Shown piece after piece: positions 33,126-44,624 of a stretch of DNA of 64,000 bases. Positions within the stretch are counted from its first letter, which is position 1; every line of letters starts with the position of its first letter. The notes beneath the pieces were generated by a model. It saw only the letters and a list, made by a program, of their open reading frames with translations. It had not been told where the DNA came from and did no database searches. The position numbers and the translations under genes were made by a program. Origin of the DNA: Salvator merianae (lineage: Eukaryota; Chordata; Lepidosauria; Squamata; Teiidae); the NCBI GenBank assembly GCA_003586115.2, contig QVOM02000115.1:8166799-8230798 (forward strand). The letters are read 5' to 3'.

Positions 33126-34696
33126 CCAACACAAAAGTCTGATCCTTTTTCCAAACCACAGTCAAGTCTGACATAATGCAAATCTACAGAACTTCCTTTT
33201 TAATTTTTGGACTCCCTGTTTTCTACACGTGCCCTGTCTTATGAGCCAGCAGAACTAACACAAGAGTTGCCTCACTGGTGCAGATGTTTGCATCCTAAAA
33301 TATTTCTTTACAGGTACAGAAATCTTTAAAGGTGAGACTTTGACCAGAAGCACCTTCCCACCCAAGAACTTAGACCACATTATCCTCATTGGTCTGCTGT
33401 GAAAAAAGACACCAAAAAAGCAGTAAACATGGAAGCTTAATTTTAAAATTATTTCACTATGATCATGGAGCCATGAGTTCTATATTAAACAGGTGAGCAT
33501 TTGCATTGTAACCTTGAAACTAAAACTCACCTCAGGATCAAAATGCACCTCCAGTTTCTCTTGTTTTTTTCTGACCACCTGCCCAGCACCACGACTTAAC
33601 AGAGACAGACTGGACATTTTAAAACGACTGCACTTAAAAATTCAGCAGTCCTGTTGCCTTTGCTTGTAGGAGTGAAAAGTTACTCCCTTTCAGTATACTC
33701 TTATGTAAACAGAAACTAGATAAGTGCTGTGGTATTTAAATACATTCACCAATCCATAAGCATACTCTCTGTTAAAGTAAGGATGGGCATAGCGAAAATT
33801 CTATGTTGAAGCTTGGTCCTTTCCACTTCCGGGTGTTACTTTTTCCACCGTCCCTCCTGTTGCTGCGGCTCCTCTTTTAGATGGTCCAAGGACTTGCGAA
33901 ACACATACTTGCTATTGTGCTCTGAGGTTGTTTCTGTGTTGCTATGGCAGCAAAGGGAAATAAAGTTGTTTAAACCAGCACGGGAGAAGAGATTGAGCAG
34001 AGCAAGAGGGAGCATGAATTTTGAAAGGATCAGGCTCAGATTTCAGGAGCTGGTGGAACTCAGGGATCTTGTTGAGAGCAATGGATTGGTTCTGCAAGAG
34101 CGATGAACTGTCAATAGTGATCTCTAGAATAATAAGGAAAAGGAGTTGTAGTGAGGGTATAAATGTTTCTGTCGCTTCAAGAGTGTTGCTCAATTAAAGG
34201 GTGGTCAGATGTCCATCCCTGCAGAGGACAATGACTTGAGGGCAACATTGTCCCAAGAGAAAATCTGAGGGAGACAGAAACCTATTATTCCTCACTTACT
34301 GTCCACACCACAAAGTTTTGAAAGTTTGCCTGGTGCCCCGGTTTGCCACCCCCTCTCTGGCCCCACAAGCAAAAGGCTCAGAGTTGCAGATTTGCATTTG
34401 TTCAAGGAATGCAAAGATCACCTGATCAGCAGTGTGCCCTAGCTCAAATATGAAATGCCAGTCTTAGGCAGAAAACAAGAACGGGACCAGCTAAACTTTT
34501 CCTTGTCTATAGATTTTCTGCTTGCTTGTGGCACAATGAGCAGTTTCCACAACACATTTTATATGGGATTGCAGTGCTTAAGAATCTGGCTTTGCGCAAA
34601 CATAGCAAGGAAAAGGTTAATTAAAGATTTTCAAAGATTATGTGCAATATGCCAGGAACTGAGGAAGAAAGAGGTTGCCATGCTGTCATGGCATAA
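33126..34696. other. Non-coding DNA; unclassified element-like zone 33784-34215
   Basis: Between GGATGGGCATAGCG (33782) and CAGATGTCCATCCCTGC (34206) lies a purine-rich zone with a 97-codon frame. Short inverted ends (GGATGG / CCATCC) hint at a DNA element, but the match is too short to claim. No gene was recognised in the rest. Confidence 0.35.
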
Positions 34697-35153
34697 GTTG
34701 CATCCAGCCAAGGATAAATATAGCGCATTTTGGCACTGCTGTGGTGGGATTGCCACACGTATCTCTGACAACCCCACCATAGGAACACTAATTCCCCCCT
34801 AAAATGCATGGTAGCATATTTGGGGGAAACCTGAAATAGCACCATTGCTTACCTTTTGGATGGAGCCACCATCATTGTTCTGCCCACCGTGCATGTGTGT
34901 GGGCCACAAAGACAGCCACGCAGAATATTCCTCCAGAATATTGCCTGTTGTCTAGACACTGCGGGGGTCTGTGCTGTCTGTGTGCTTTTGGGGGCCGCAC
35001 ACTTCTGGATATACCTGGAAGTCTGTGATCATGCATAGTGGTCACGAAGTGTGCGGCCCCCAAAAGCACACAGACAGCACGGTCCCCCGCAGTGTCTAGA
35101 CAACAGACGATATTCTGGAGGACCTATATTCGGCTGGTGTCTGGAGCTGGCCT
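34697..35153 (-). mobile_element. MITE, family B (GGCTGGCTCCAGAC), reverse orientation, with foldback
   Basis: In reverse complement this starts GGCCAGCTCCAGACACCAGCC and runs through the CTCCAGAATAT, GTCTAGACA and ACTTCCAGG blocks to TATATTTATCC, the order seen in the forward copies 35743 and 60118. The right end on the plus strand is ...GCTGGCC followed by TTA. The left duplication is not clear. This copy has acquired a long inverted duplication (34931-35120). Confidence 0.65.
34931..35120. repeat. Long inverted repeat: 74-nt arms, 42-nt spacer
   Basis: The arms 34931-35004 and 35047-35120 are reverse complements at 70 of 74 positions. They contain TCTAGACACTGCGGGGG and TGTGTGCTTTTGGGGGCCGC. 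The other family-B copies carry only one version of this segment, so the second arm arose by inverted duplication in this copy or its immediate lineage. Confidence 0.92.
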
Positions 35154-35334
35154 TAGTCTGGCTTTGGAGAGAACCAACAATAGTGATATGAAATCAAGTG
35201 TGGCTTGTGGGTGGTGCAACCCCAGACCAAAAGTATGTCTGGGATATCCCACACTAATGATGCCAAGCTCTTCCTCAAACACTGCTTTGTTGACAGATGC
35301 AGGTGCCACATACTGATTGGTGGCAGTAGGAGGT

Positions 35335-35490
35335 GATATACCTCCAAAGACCATCTGCTGGAAGCCTGCAAGCAGAGCAAGCTGTGTGCTCATGTCCAGC
35401 CACTGGGCTTCCCTGTTAAGTTAATTGCCCATCGCAAGAACAGACTGCTGGACTAGATGACCCATGGGTCTGATCTAGTTTATGTTAGTT
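35335..35490 (+). mobile_element. CR1-like LINE 3' UTR fragment
   Basis: CTGCTGGACTAGATGACCCA followed by TGGGTCTGATCTAGTTTATGTT is the plus-strand form of the CR1 3' end seen inverted at 25754-25850. The upstream 'ctgcaagcagagcaagctgtgtgctcatgt' is also typical. Confidence 0.6.
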
Positions 35491-35599
35491 GAATAGACAT
35501 GGAAGTTGTATGACTCCCTTCTGTTTTCTGGCATCAAAGTCATGAGATAACTCAAGAGTGAAGGTAACTGTCAACTAGCCCAGCATGTATAAGCAAAAA

Positions 35600-35735
35600 A
35601 CATAGCTTATCTACCTACCTACCTACCTATTCTTATGTCCTAAGATCCCAGAGTGAGTTACAATAATTTAAATCATAAAAAAGTGAAACATTTAAAATAG
35701 CCAAATAAAAAATAAGAACCAATAAGATACGCTGT
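35600..35735 (-). mobile_element. L2/CR1-type LINE 3' UTR with (TACC)n tail
   Basis: A CTACCTACCTAC tract (35609-35630) precedes TATGTCCTAAGATCCCAGAG, TGAGTTACAATAATTTAAA and an A-rich body. This is the reversed arrangement of an L2-like 3' UTR with a short-repeat tail, as at 19380 and 36114. No coding part is present. Confidence 0.55.
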
Positions 35736-35742
35736 CATCCAA

Positions 35743-36349
35743 GGCCAGCTCCAGATGCCAACCGAATATCTTGCTAACAGGCAATATTCTGGAGAAAAGC
35801 CCCTCTGGAATTATTGTCTGTTGACTAGACAGTGTAGGCGTAGGCACTGTCTTTGTACACTTTAATTATGTGCACATTCAGGTATTATGCTGGTACAAAA
35901 TACCAGGAAGTGCCCGATTGTGCCCACTGTGCATGTGCATGCGCAGCCATCTTTTTCAGGCCCTGCACATGCACAGTGGCCACTTCCAGGATGGCAGCTC
36001 CCTCCACACAGTAAGTAACAGTGCTATTTTGGGAAAATCTGCCATCAGAGCCAGGTTTTTCTGAAATAGGCTATAATGGAATTGAGGGGGTATATAGCGG
36101 GGCTATGGTGGAGTTTCATTCATTCATTCATTCATTCATTTAATTTTATTTTTATTCTGCCCTGTATTCAAAGATCTCAGGGTGGGTTACAACATTAAAA
36201 ACGAAATATAAAAATGAGCCTACTAAAACAATAATAGTGTCTGAAAACGGGGAGGAAAAGCTGTCTCCTGATTTAGCCAAGGCCAAGGCCAAGAGGTGCA
36301 CCAAAGTGCAGACATAATGGTGCTATATATCCCCTGTCAGGATGGGACC
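35743..36349 (+). mobile_element. MITE, family B, interrupted by a LINE 3' end
   Basis: The left GGCCAGCTCCAGATGCCA and the right ATATATCCCCTGTCAGGATG follow the order of the copy at 60118. A CAA trinucleotide lies immediately outside each end (35740-35742 and 36350-36352), a 3-bp target duplication as in PIF/Harbinger MITEs. The insertion of 36114-36297 splits it, so the LINE was still active after this MITE landed. Confidence 0.75.
36114..36297 (-). mobile_element. L2/CR1-type LINE 3' end nested in a MITE
   Basis: An (ATTC)n tract at 36118-36141 (the LINE tail in reverse) is followed by TTTTATTCTGCCCTGTATTC, CTCAGGGTGGGTTACAACAT and a short coding remnant (reverse: LALALAKSGDS-like). It is the same arrangement as 19380-19500. 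The flanking sequence on both sides belongs to the family-B MITE. Confidence 0.7.
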
Positions 36350-39300
36350 CAAATGAATAATTTCCTTTTAATTTAGAGTTACCACTGGCGTGTGTAGTTT
36401 GACTGGCAGGTGACTTGCTAGTGACTTGTGGAGAGCTTCTGTGAGGTTACTGGAGGAGGAGGAATCCTGCCTTCATCCTACCAAATGATGCTTTGATCTC
36501 CAGCAGATCAAAAGACAGGTGTGACAAAAACAACCCAGAGCCTCTCCTCTCCCCTGCCATTCTCCTGGCTCCTGGTCCATGGGTCACTCTTGCAGGATAT
36601 TAAATAGTTTTCAATGGTACATGCAGAGAGAGTCAGCTGGATCACAGATTTCATTTGCTTGGCCTCCAAAGGGTATACGGTGGTGACTACATTCAAGAGT
36701 TTGTCTGAGCCTGTCAAAAGGATATCAGTTAAGTCAATAGGTGATTAGCCTATGGTTTGGTCTGAAGCATATTTTCTTCCTCCCACAATTTAAGTGAAAA
36801 TAATCTGCACCCTTTCACAAAGCAGATATGTCTTCCGTTTCTACAGCTGTAAATTATAGGGTTTTTTTCCTTCACCAAAACAAAAGTGTTGAAAGACTTG
36901 GCATTCAGAACAGGATCAGATCTCCTGTTCTCTCAAACATGCTTTTAAAAGCTAATTTGCCTTGAAAATTAAATTCAAACAGGCGGCAAGAGGGAGTACT
37001 ATCTTGCTTTACAAAGCTGGGGAGAAATGTCTGTTCTGCTTAAACTATGAGGGTGTATTCAGGCTCGAAAGCTGTATAGTCTGTCAAGTATACTTGAGCC
37101 TCAATCTTCTGAAAGTGCTCCCTGCTGCCAGGTACAAAGTTATACAGCAGGCTACTTTTCAGCTGGATTTTGTAGAGTGCCTTTCACACAACGGGTCCTC
37201 AGAGTGCTTTACAAAATACAAACAGCAATACAAAACAAATAAGCCTTCAAATAGAAAAGCAGGTTCCCTGAGCAAACAGAAACAGCTTTTTTTAAGGCTT
37301 TAGAAAATGTTCCCCTGTTCGGTGCACTCCAGTGTGAAAAACACATGTGAACATACATGCACGTGTCTGCAGGCACCCACACCAGCTTGATACAGAACCG
37401 CACTCAGCTCTTACAGGCAGAGACTGAGGAGCCCCACTAGCAAAATCTGTGATAATGCAGTGAGAATTCTGTGATGTGCATAGTCCATTAGATACATGAA
37501 TTCTTGCTCTGCTTTTCAAAATCACATATACACCTGTACATGTGTTTGCAAACTGCCTTGATAAAGATTTTAGATCAACGTTTTAAATATACAAATTTTC
37601 TGCATCTCTGTCAGTGGTAGTCCCCACTCAGTGTGTGTTGGTCCATGCTGTGCAGACCAGTTCTTGGCCCAGATGCCAAGACCGGAATGGTACCCTGAGG
37701 TGTGCATCATGAGCCATCCACATTACAGTGGCCCAGCATGGCCCTCCTCCAGCCTCTAGCTGGCCAGGCCTGTTTTTGCCAAGCACCCAGAAATAGCCCC
37801 TTTGGAAGCCCAGGAAGACAGCACTGGGGTCCATACAACAGGTGGGCTGGACCAGCCATCTACATGGCAGATGGCTGATCCAGTCTACCCCTGGGAATGC
37901 TTGGGAAACCACTTTGAAGCTGTATCCCTGTGGGATGAGCTCTGGTGACATTGTCACACCAGTGCCTGTTCCAACACCTGGGCCAGTGTGAGCAGGCTAT
38001 TTCCCAGGAGGAACAGCTTCACAGTGGACCAGTCTGCCACACCAATGCAGTGTTCAATGAAGGGTGCATATGTTGTGTGAGTGGGAAAAATTGCATGTAG
38101 TTTTCTTCCGTACTACTAACTGAAATGGTTAATCCAGAGATGACTTGTCCATTGTAGTCTAGAATTATGTTTATGAAACTCCCTTTGTGGAGATGTTTGC
38201 CTGGCAGAATCTTTTTTTTTTTTCCAAGTCCACCTGGAAACTTTTAATTGAATCAGAACTCCCCAGAGTTTTGTATTTCTCTGCTGGAATTTCATCCAAC
38301 AGCTGTTTGCATAAACTTTTCATTATTCAAGTGTCATTGCTTGCATCCCACAAAACCATACTTAGAGAAGACCTACAGAAATTAATAGATCTGTTAAGGA
38401 AGGTAACTGGGATTAACTTAAATTTATCGATTTCCATAAATCTACTGTAAGAAGCTAGCTATACACAAATTTTAATGTGCAATAGATCTCTCAGCTATGG
38501 GAAAAATCACAATAAAATATGAGTTCTTGCTTCCAATGTGGAATATTTATCCTTCATGTTTTCTGCAGAGTGCTTTCTTCCCACAAGGAAAGAGAGTTGG
38601 CTCTTTCAAAGCACATTTAGTTTTAGCTGTGCCATATCATCCATTTATAGCGGTTGGGCAGGAGACATTCCAGAGAAGTATGAGAGAATGTTCCCTCCTT
38701 TCCTCCCCTAGACATCAGGGCCAATCACTTCCCTGAGAACAGCCTCTTCCTTGCAGCCTTTGGGTTTTGAATTATACAGAGTTGTACTGGACTGAATACT
38801 TGAAATTTTTAAACTTCTCCTTAACTGCCTGCCCTCTGTTGGAAGGAGTATTTCTGTTAGGGCAGCGGAGTTCACTGGGGTAGGCAGCTGGGGGCAAAGC
38901 CATTCCCTGTTTTTTGTTCTTTTGTTTTCACATTTGCACTGGAACACAAATCTGACTTTGCACTGGAGCATTACAGTGTAAAAGGGCAAAGAGCTGTGGG
39001 GGCCAATCAGAAAATTGGGAAGGAGGAGTTTCAAATGAGGAGTGTTGGGGACAGAGCCACTTCCTGTATGTTAAACATGGACATTTGTTTTAGGGGGACA
39101 AGTAGGCAAGTGCACTAGATGTGTGCTTTTAATTGTTGTGTGTTTCTCCCTGATATGGAGGAAAAGCAGATTCCATTCTAATGCAGAGCTAAATCTAAAG
39201 CTGAAGGTAAGGTTTGTGTATAGCTAAGACCTAAATATGACTTATCAGAATATGATACACAAACACCTTCAGTGGTATTTCATGCATGAATGTTGTTGAC

Positions 39301-39479
39301 TAACAAACAATTTTAATGAATGCAGGAACCTTGGTGGTGATAAACTGAGGTGAAACATTTATTACTGTCATTGGCCAACTGGTAATAAAAGAGGAAAACC
39401 TTTTTAAAATAGTATAGATCAAATAGATAAAGATGATCAGCACAATTAACGTTCCAGTACCTGAGATTAATAGGACCTT
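36350..39479. other. Mostly unassigned non-coding DNA
   Basis: The segment 37630-37990 is GC-richer and shares 'ccacattacagtggccca' with 18110-18125, so it is probably a degraded MITE. There is a T13 run at 38212-38224. A 79-codon frame at 38497-38736 and a 108-codon minus-strand frame at 38708-39034 show no known domain. No exon could be supported. Confidence 0.4.
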
Positions 39480-39910
39480 TCTACTCCATCTCCATGGTCC
39501 AAACCAGTAGGTCCGGACCAGCCATGCCCACTGGTTCGGAACACTGAAAGACATGGTCTGGAACACCATTGTCTGCACAGTGGCACTGATCCAGACTAGC
39601 CCCTGCCCAGACCCCGAAGCTCACGTGAGCTTCAGGGCTGGGTTCTGAGTGCTCTGAATGGCTAGGTATGAAAGTTCCTAGCCCTGGAGCTACTTGGGGA
39701 CCCATTTTGGTTGTACGCTTTGGTGCACTGCCAAAATGGTTGCCCCAATTGTCCAGAGGTGTGCCTTCTGCACACCTCCGCGTTCTGAATAAGGACATAC
39801 TGGTCCTGTCAAGGTCTACTCATAATCCCAATCAGGGCCAATATGTGGACTGGTGAGGCCCAGAAGATGACTCTGGGGGTTCCTATTCTGGGTCGCAGGT
39901 ATCAAAGTGA
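39480..39910. repeat. GC-richer MITE-like segment
   Basis: Begins near GGACCTTTCTACTCCATC and ends near CCTATTCTGGGTCGCAG, which can pair loosely as inverted ends (GACCTTTCT-like and GAATAGG). The interior 'cctggagctacttggggacccattttgg' recurs in altered form at 54990-55060 and 9330-9370. Boundaries are approximate. Confidence 0.4.
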
Positions 39911-39982
39911 TATAAAGAATATTTTGCTACTGTTTTGGTTATAGCTGAACTCAGATCTACTAAACAACAAACTTTTAAAATA

Positions 39983-40190
39983 CTTCATTTATTTATTTAA
40001 TATTATTTTTATGCTACTTTCTATCACATGCTTTCAGAGTAGTACACAAGTCTAAATTAAAAGCAAAACAAAAACACCTCCCCAAAAATATTTGTAAAAA
40101 TATCTACCAAAAACCAAGTCCAAATGCCTGGGTAAACAGAAAGGTTTTAACTAGCTACCAAATTAGAATCGAAACAGTATTAGCTTTCAG
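39983..40190 (-). mobile_element. L2/CR1-type LINE 3' end (diverged)
   Basis: CATTTATTTATTTAATATTA (tail) is followed by TTTTTATGCTAC, AGTAGTACACAAGTCTAAAT and, on the minus strand, LFTQAFGLG-like residues. This is the L2 3' arrangement. It is poorly preserved. Confidence 0.5.
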
Positions 40191-40738
40191 TCCAGTCTTT
40201 TTCCAACAGATTTTTGAAGTTCTTCATCTATCTTGAACTGCCTCCACTGCTGCTGTTTGATGTTGCACTTTCTTCGAACTCATCCTTCATTCATCTTTGC
40301 CATGTCATAGTGCAAACAAGTTTTTAACCAAGCCTAAGGAAATGTAAGAGCAACACGTCTCTATATACTTAGGGTATATACTCTTTCTTTTGCTGTTGCT
40401 TGTGTCAAAAGTCAGCCAATAACTCCTTGGAACAGGAACCAATTCCTTTTGTTCTCATGTAATGGTGCAGTTACACATAGGTGGGTTAGATTCACATTCT
40501 TTTAAAAAAGTGAGATATCCTTTCCCTGTGTTATTTTCCCTGTCCTCATTTTTCAAAGGAAACCCACATTCATGGTGGGCAATTGCTGTTTAAACTACGG
40601 CCAATGTCATGTTGCAAATTCGGTCTTTCCTTGGAAGCTGGCTGCAGGTGTGTGATTGACTGATGGCACTGTGGGCTTGGTTCTCTGTGATTGGCTGACC
40701 AACATGCAGTGCCCTAAAGGCAATGCCACCTTCCCCAC
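40191..40738. other. Unassigned non-coding DNA
   Basis: No gene was seen. It ends with TTCCCCAC (40731-40738), the left copy of the hAT target duplication. Confidence 0.45.
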
Positions 40739-40911
40739 TAGAGATGTGCAAAACTGGTTTGGGCATTTCACAGTTCACAGCAAACTGCGTGGTTCGCATG
40801 CGAATTGAACCACCCTGTAGTTCAAAAAATATAGTTTGAAATGAACCCAGACCAACGGTAATTAGTTCAATTTGAACCAAACCACTAAATTTCAGTTCTT
40901 GCACATTTCTA
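40739..40911. mobile_element. hAT-type MITE, TAGAGATGTGCA family, perfect 8-bp duplication
   Basis: The termini TAGAGATGTGCAAAACTG and, in reverse complement, TAGAAATGTGCAAGAACTG are flanked by identical TTCCCCAC octamers (40731-40738 and 40912-40919). The 173-bp interior is an imperfect palindrome of 'TTTGGTTCAAATTGAAC'-type motifs. An 8-bp duplication and TAG ends are typical of hAT elements. Confidence 0.9.
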
Positions 40912-40919
40912 TTCCCCAC

Positions 40920-42395
40920 CAACCTTCATGCTCAGTCCTTCCCCACTAGCATGACAGGATTTTGCTTTTTTCTTAAATCCGAACCATAGAACCTTGAGTA
41001 CTGGGAGAAACAGAAGGGGAACTCCAAGTGAAATAGATTCAAGAACTCAGACTTATTAATACACAAATAAAATCTGAAGCAATGGCAAGCAGATAAAGTT
41101 AAGACAAAGTTCTCAGAATAAAATCAGAGAAAATGGCAATGAAATCAAAATTCTTTTTCTTTTGTCTCTTCTTAAGCACAAAGATTCGAATCTTTTACTG
41201 GAGGCTCTGTGCAAACTAATTACAATGTTTCTAAACCTTCTTTACAGGCTTAGTATGGCCTACAAGGAAGGCTTGGAAACATTATAGTTACTTTGCCTCC
41301 AACATATTATCTGAGTCTCTGGCATTCTTTACATGGAAACATTCATTTACCTGGATAAATGGACCTTGTATACCTGTATTTTCTTTTTTTAAAAAATAGA
41401 GACTTCTGTAGAAGCAAAGGGGAAGGATGAAAATTGCAGTGGAGAATGTCCTAGCAAGGACCAGGTCTCAGGGAGCATTGATGAAGAATGTTGTGGTGGC
41501 AGCCCTGGTTTGCCTCTTTCTAAGGCCAAATGGGACTGAGTCAACTCCAGCTTCATAGGCAACCAAAAGGAAGATATAAGCAGGAAAAGGCCTTGGAGTG
41601 GATGTAGCAACCAGGAATGGATGAAAACACTCCAGCTTCATGGGTGGGTGGGTGGGATAAAGTTTTCTGCTCAACATTCCTCACTTAGTTGCTGCATCAA
41701 CAGTGACTTGAGCCTCTGCCCTTTTCTAAGGGCAAATGTCAACTAAGGCACCAGGAGAAGAAATCTTGGTTCTTCCTCAGGAAGAGGCAGACTCTCCCCA
41801 GTTGTCTGACAGCCCAATAGGATATGAGTTTTTTTTTTTAACAAAAAAATGTAGGCAGGCTTTGCCCACCTCCTCAGAAGACAAGGAAAGATTGCGGATT
41901 GTAATCCACACAACGTATCAAATGTGCAGGAAAAAAAACACCATGTTTGGTGTTCTCCAAACCACTCTTGGAATGAAATATCCTCCCTAAACCCCCTGAC
42001 AGCTTTGAATTTCATGCACAAATGTGTGGTCACCACGCTGAAAACCTGAGTCCCTCCTGCTGTTTTTATATGTGGAAACTCCCTAAGTCACCAGGCATGC
42101 AGACAGCGGTAGCAGCAACAGCAGCAGTAAATTTGCATTTATTTTCTCATCTTGTCCTTTAAATGTCAGTGTACACCAGCTTGTGTGGATTAGCCTTCTG
42201 ATGTATTCATGCATCATGAGATGTCATAATATTTCTGCAGCTCTAGCTAAATTTAGAAGTTCTCAGTTTATAATTATTTTTACAGCCTGCCATTTTATTA
42301 GGATAGAAAGGAAGGCAGCCTACATAGGTTTTCTAGCCAGGTTCCCTTCCAGACATAGACCAGATTCAGACTGCCTTACTTCACTAAGGGCGTGG
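40920..42395. other. Unassigned non-coding DNA
   Basis: It holds a short GGGT run (41643-41656) and a T9-A7 run (41829-41847). Short opposed frames at 41389-42036 are unremarkable. No gene was recognised. Confidence 0.45.
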
Positions 42396-43510
42396 TCCGA
42401 CTTCCTAAATTTAATCCGCATTGGAAGAGTATGAGGACTGAACTCGTCTTCTGATCGTTCTCACATTTGCATTTTAACACAGACTCAATTTGGACTTGCT
42501 CGTTCTCACACTAATGTTTCCCGTGTTTGGCATGGGGAAACTGTACCTTTTCTGCTTCCACCCCTTGCCAAATTCCCCTCCCTATGCAGTCAGTGATTGG
42601 CTGCAGTCCCAATGTTCAAATCTTGACTTCATAGAGACTGGCAAGTCAAGCTCCGCCCTCTGTATGTCCCTGTTGCTGCCTCAGAACATGGATTCACTTG
42701 GTGGTTACTAGTCATTCGCCATTTGCTCCTTTCCCCCCCCCCCAGTCTGTATCTACACAAGCAGAACTTTAATAACACATGTACTGCACAATAAAGCTTC
42801 TTAAAGAGCAGATGGTGATTTCTGCTCCATTGCAGTTGCACTTTTGTGCAATTGTGCAATTTATGAGTAGCGCAAAAGCAGGGAGAGGGCTGTGAAGAGG
42901 GGGAGATGTTTGTGGGGGAAATTGGTGGGGGAGAAATGTGTGGGGGACTCTATGATCATGACAGTGTAGTTAATGGCCAGCAAATGGATTCTGCCTCACC
43001 TCCCCCTGAGACATCCACAGTGGCATGTGTCCTACTATGTAACTGTGTGGTGCCCACAGCAAAACTGATACTGAGTGGGTTCTTTGTTGTTGCAAGAGGA
43101 CTGTACTCCCAAACAGGCACAGTCTGTTTTTCGGTTTAATCAGCAGACAGAAGTGGAGGAAGCCTTTAATTTCTTCCTGGCAGTGTCGAATGGAGGACAA
43201 AGGAAGAGAAAGGACTGCAGTTTAGCAAAGTAAAATGAAGGACGGTTTTCTTTTCTCCTGGCAGTGGAGGAAGGGGGGATAATGGAGGCGGAACTACTGT
43301 GATTCCTGCCCACTCACAAAGTCTGTCATTGGATGGCAGGAAATGGGAAGTCCTCCCTCTGCATGCCCCCCCCCCAAAGTACAGTCCCTCCCAAGTAGTC
43401 TCCTTCTGCGTTCTCACATTGGAAAGTAAAGTGGGATAGCGATCAGGAACGGCTTGAGAACTCATTAAATCGGAATACAAAGTAGTCTGGATTTCGTCAA
43501 TTTAGTCCTG
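42396..43510. other. Possible large degraded DNA element
   Basis: The left zone (TTTAATCCGCATTGG, CTTCTGATCGTTCTCACATT) has loosely complementary motifs in the right zone 43395-43505 (reverse complement: CCGATTTAATGAG, CCTGATCGCTATCCCAC, CAATGTGAGAAC). This suggests long, decayed inverted ends enclosing about 1.1 kb. No transposase was recognised. A C12 run lies near 42733-42743. Confidence 0.3.
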
Positions 43511-43866
43511 AAAAACTAGGGAAAGGCAAGATCATGTTGGGCCAGCAGGAACTGAAGACAGCCTGTAAACTGATTAAATGCCATGTTGGAACATGGCCTA
43601 AGATTTGGAATGATGTCCAGCTCGTATCTCTCTTTTCCATCAGATTCCAGAGGGGCATTGGAATTTCTAATACAGTGTCTGAATGGAGACTAACAAGTGA
43701 AGGCTTAACTTTGGCAAGGCAGGGGTGATTTCAGTAGAAAAGCTGATCTAGGGATGGGCTCTAACCTGTTCTGAACATCCAAGGATCTCTGCTGAAGAAC
43801 CAACCTGCGTGGAAATGCTGCTGGGCTTGTTCTATGGTTACATTCCAGTCCTCTCTGCTGCCATTG
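43511..43866. other. Unassigned non-coding DNA
   Basis: No gene or repeat terminus was seen. Confidence 0.45.
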
Positions 43867-44066
43867 GGTTGTTGTTACTGGGTACCACCAAGTCGAGACT
43901 AACTCATGGCTGACTGCATGGGAACCTCCATTGGCACCTCTATGCGGTTGCCTTGGCAGAGATATAGAAGTGGTTTTCCATTGCCTACTTTTGGGGAGAG
44001 GCTGGGAAATGAGTCAGTGACCATCTTTTCCCCAGGTTGTTTGCTCTACCACTGACATATAGCCAC
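43867..44066 (-). mobile_element. tRNA-headed SINE, near full length
   Basis: The plus strand starts with the tail (GTTGTTGTTACTGGGTACCA), runs through AGAAGTGGTTTTCCATTGCC and ends in the reverse A-box region (TGCTCTACCACTGACATATAGC). The B-box segment is altered (CAGGTTGTTTGCTC only). It is the second most complete copy in the window. Confidence 0.8.
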
Positions 44067-44237
44067 TTAGGCTACTGTTGTCCTACCTATGTCATGAAGA
44101 AAACAAGTCACTCATAACAAAATGCTTAAGGAAGGCTATCAGGAGTGCAACTGCCATTGAGCAAAACTAGCTTTTAGTCTAGGGTCCAGGAAGCAAAGAG
44201 AAAGCATTTTGAAGCATTTGGTTGGCCACTTAACTTG

Positions 44238-44624
44238 GGGCCTGTTCACACTTAGTTGCTAGTGAGTGTCTGCACCCTCACTAGCAAAGTGCATCTGCAC
44301 TCTGTGGTGGCTGCAGCATCCAGGAGTGTCTGCAGATGCTACCAAACACTACTATCTGTGGACAGCTAAAACATTGTCCACAACTTAACCAGCTGCTTCT
44401 GGGTGAGAATGCTGCGGGGTCATGCCCTGCTCACCATGGCAATGGCTGTATATTTCCGCAGCCGCTGTCATGGTGAGTAGGCATGCATTCACATTGCAAG
44501 TGCTGGAGGTCCAGTACAGGGCCATTCTAGACTTGCAGTGCGAATGGCTGCAACTCGGCTGGGTCTTGAGCAGGTTAAAATGGTATAATTACACCATTCT
44601 AACCTGGTCAGTGCAAAAAAGTCC
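44238..44624. mobile_element. PIF/Harbinger-like MITE (family A)
   Basis: The left GGGCCTGTTCACACTT and the right end in reverse complement (GGACTTTTTTGCACTG) are inverted repeats. TTG flanks both sides (44235-44237 and 44625-44627). The interior has CTCACCATGGCAATGGC and CGCTGTCATGGTGAG, an inner inverted pair shared with other copies. Confidence 0.75.
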
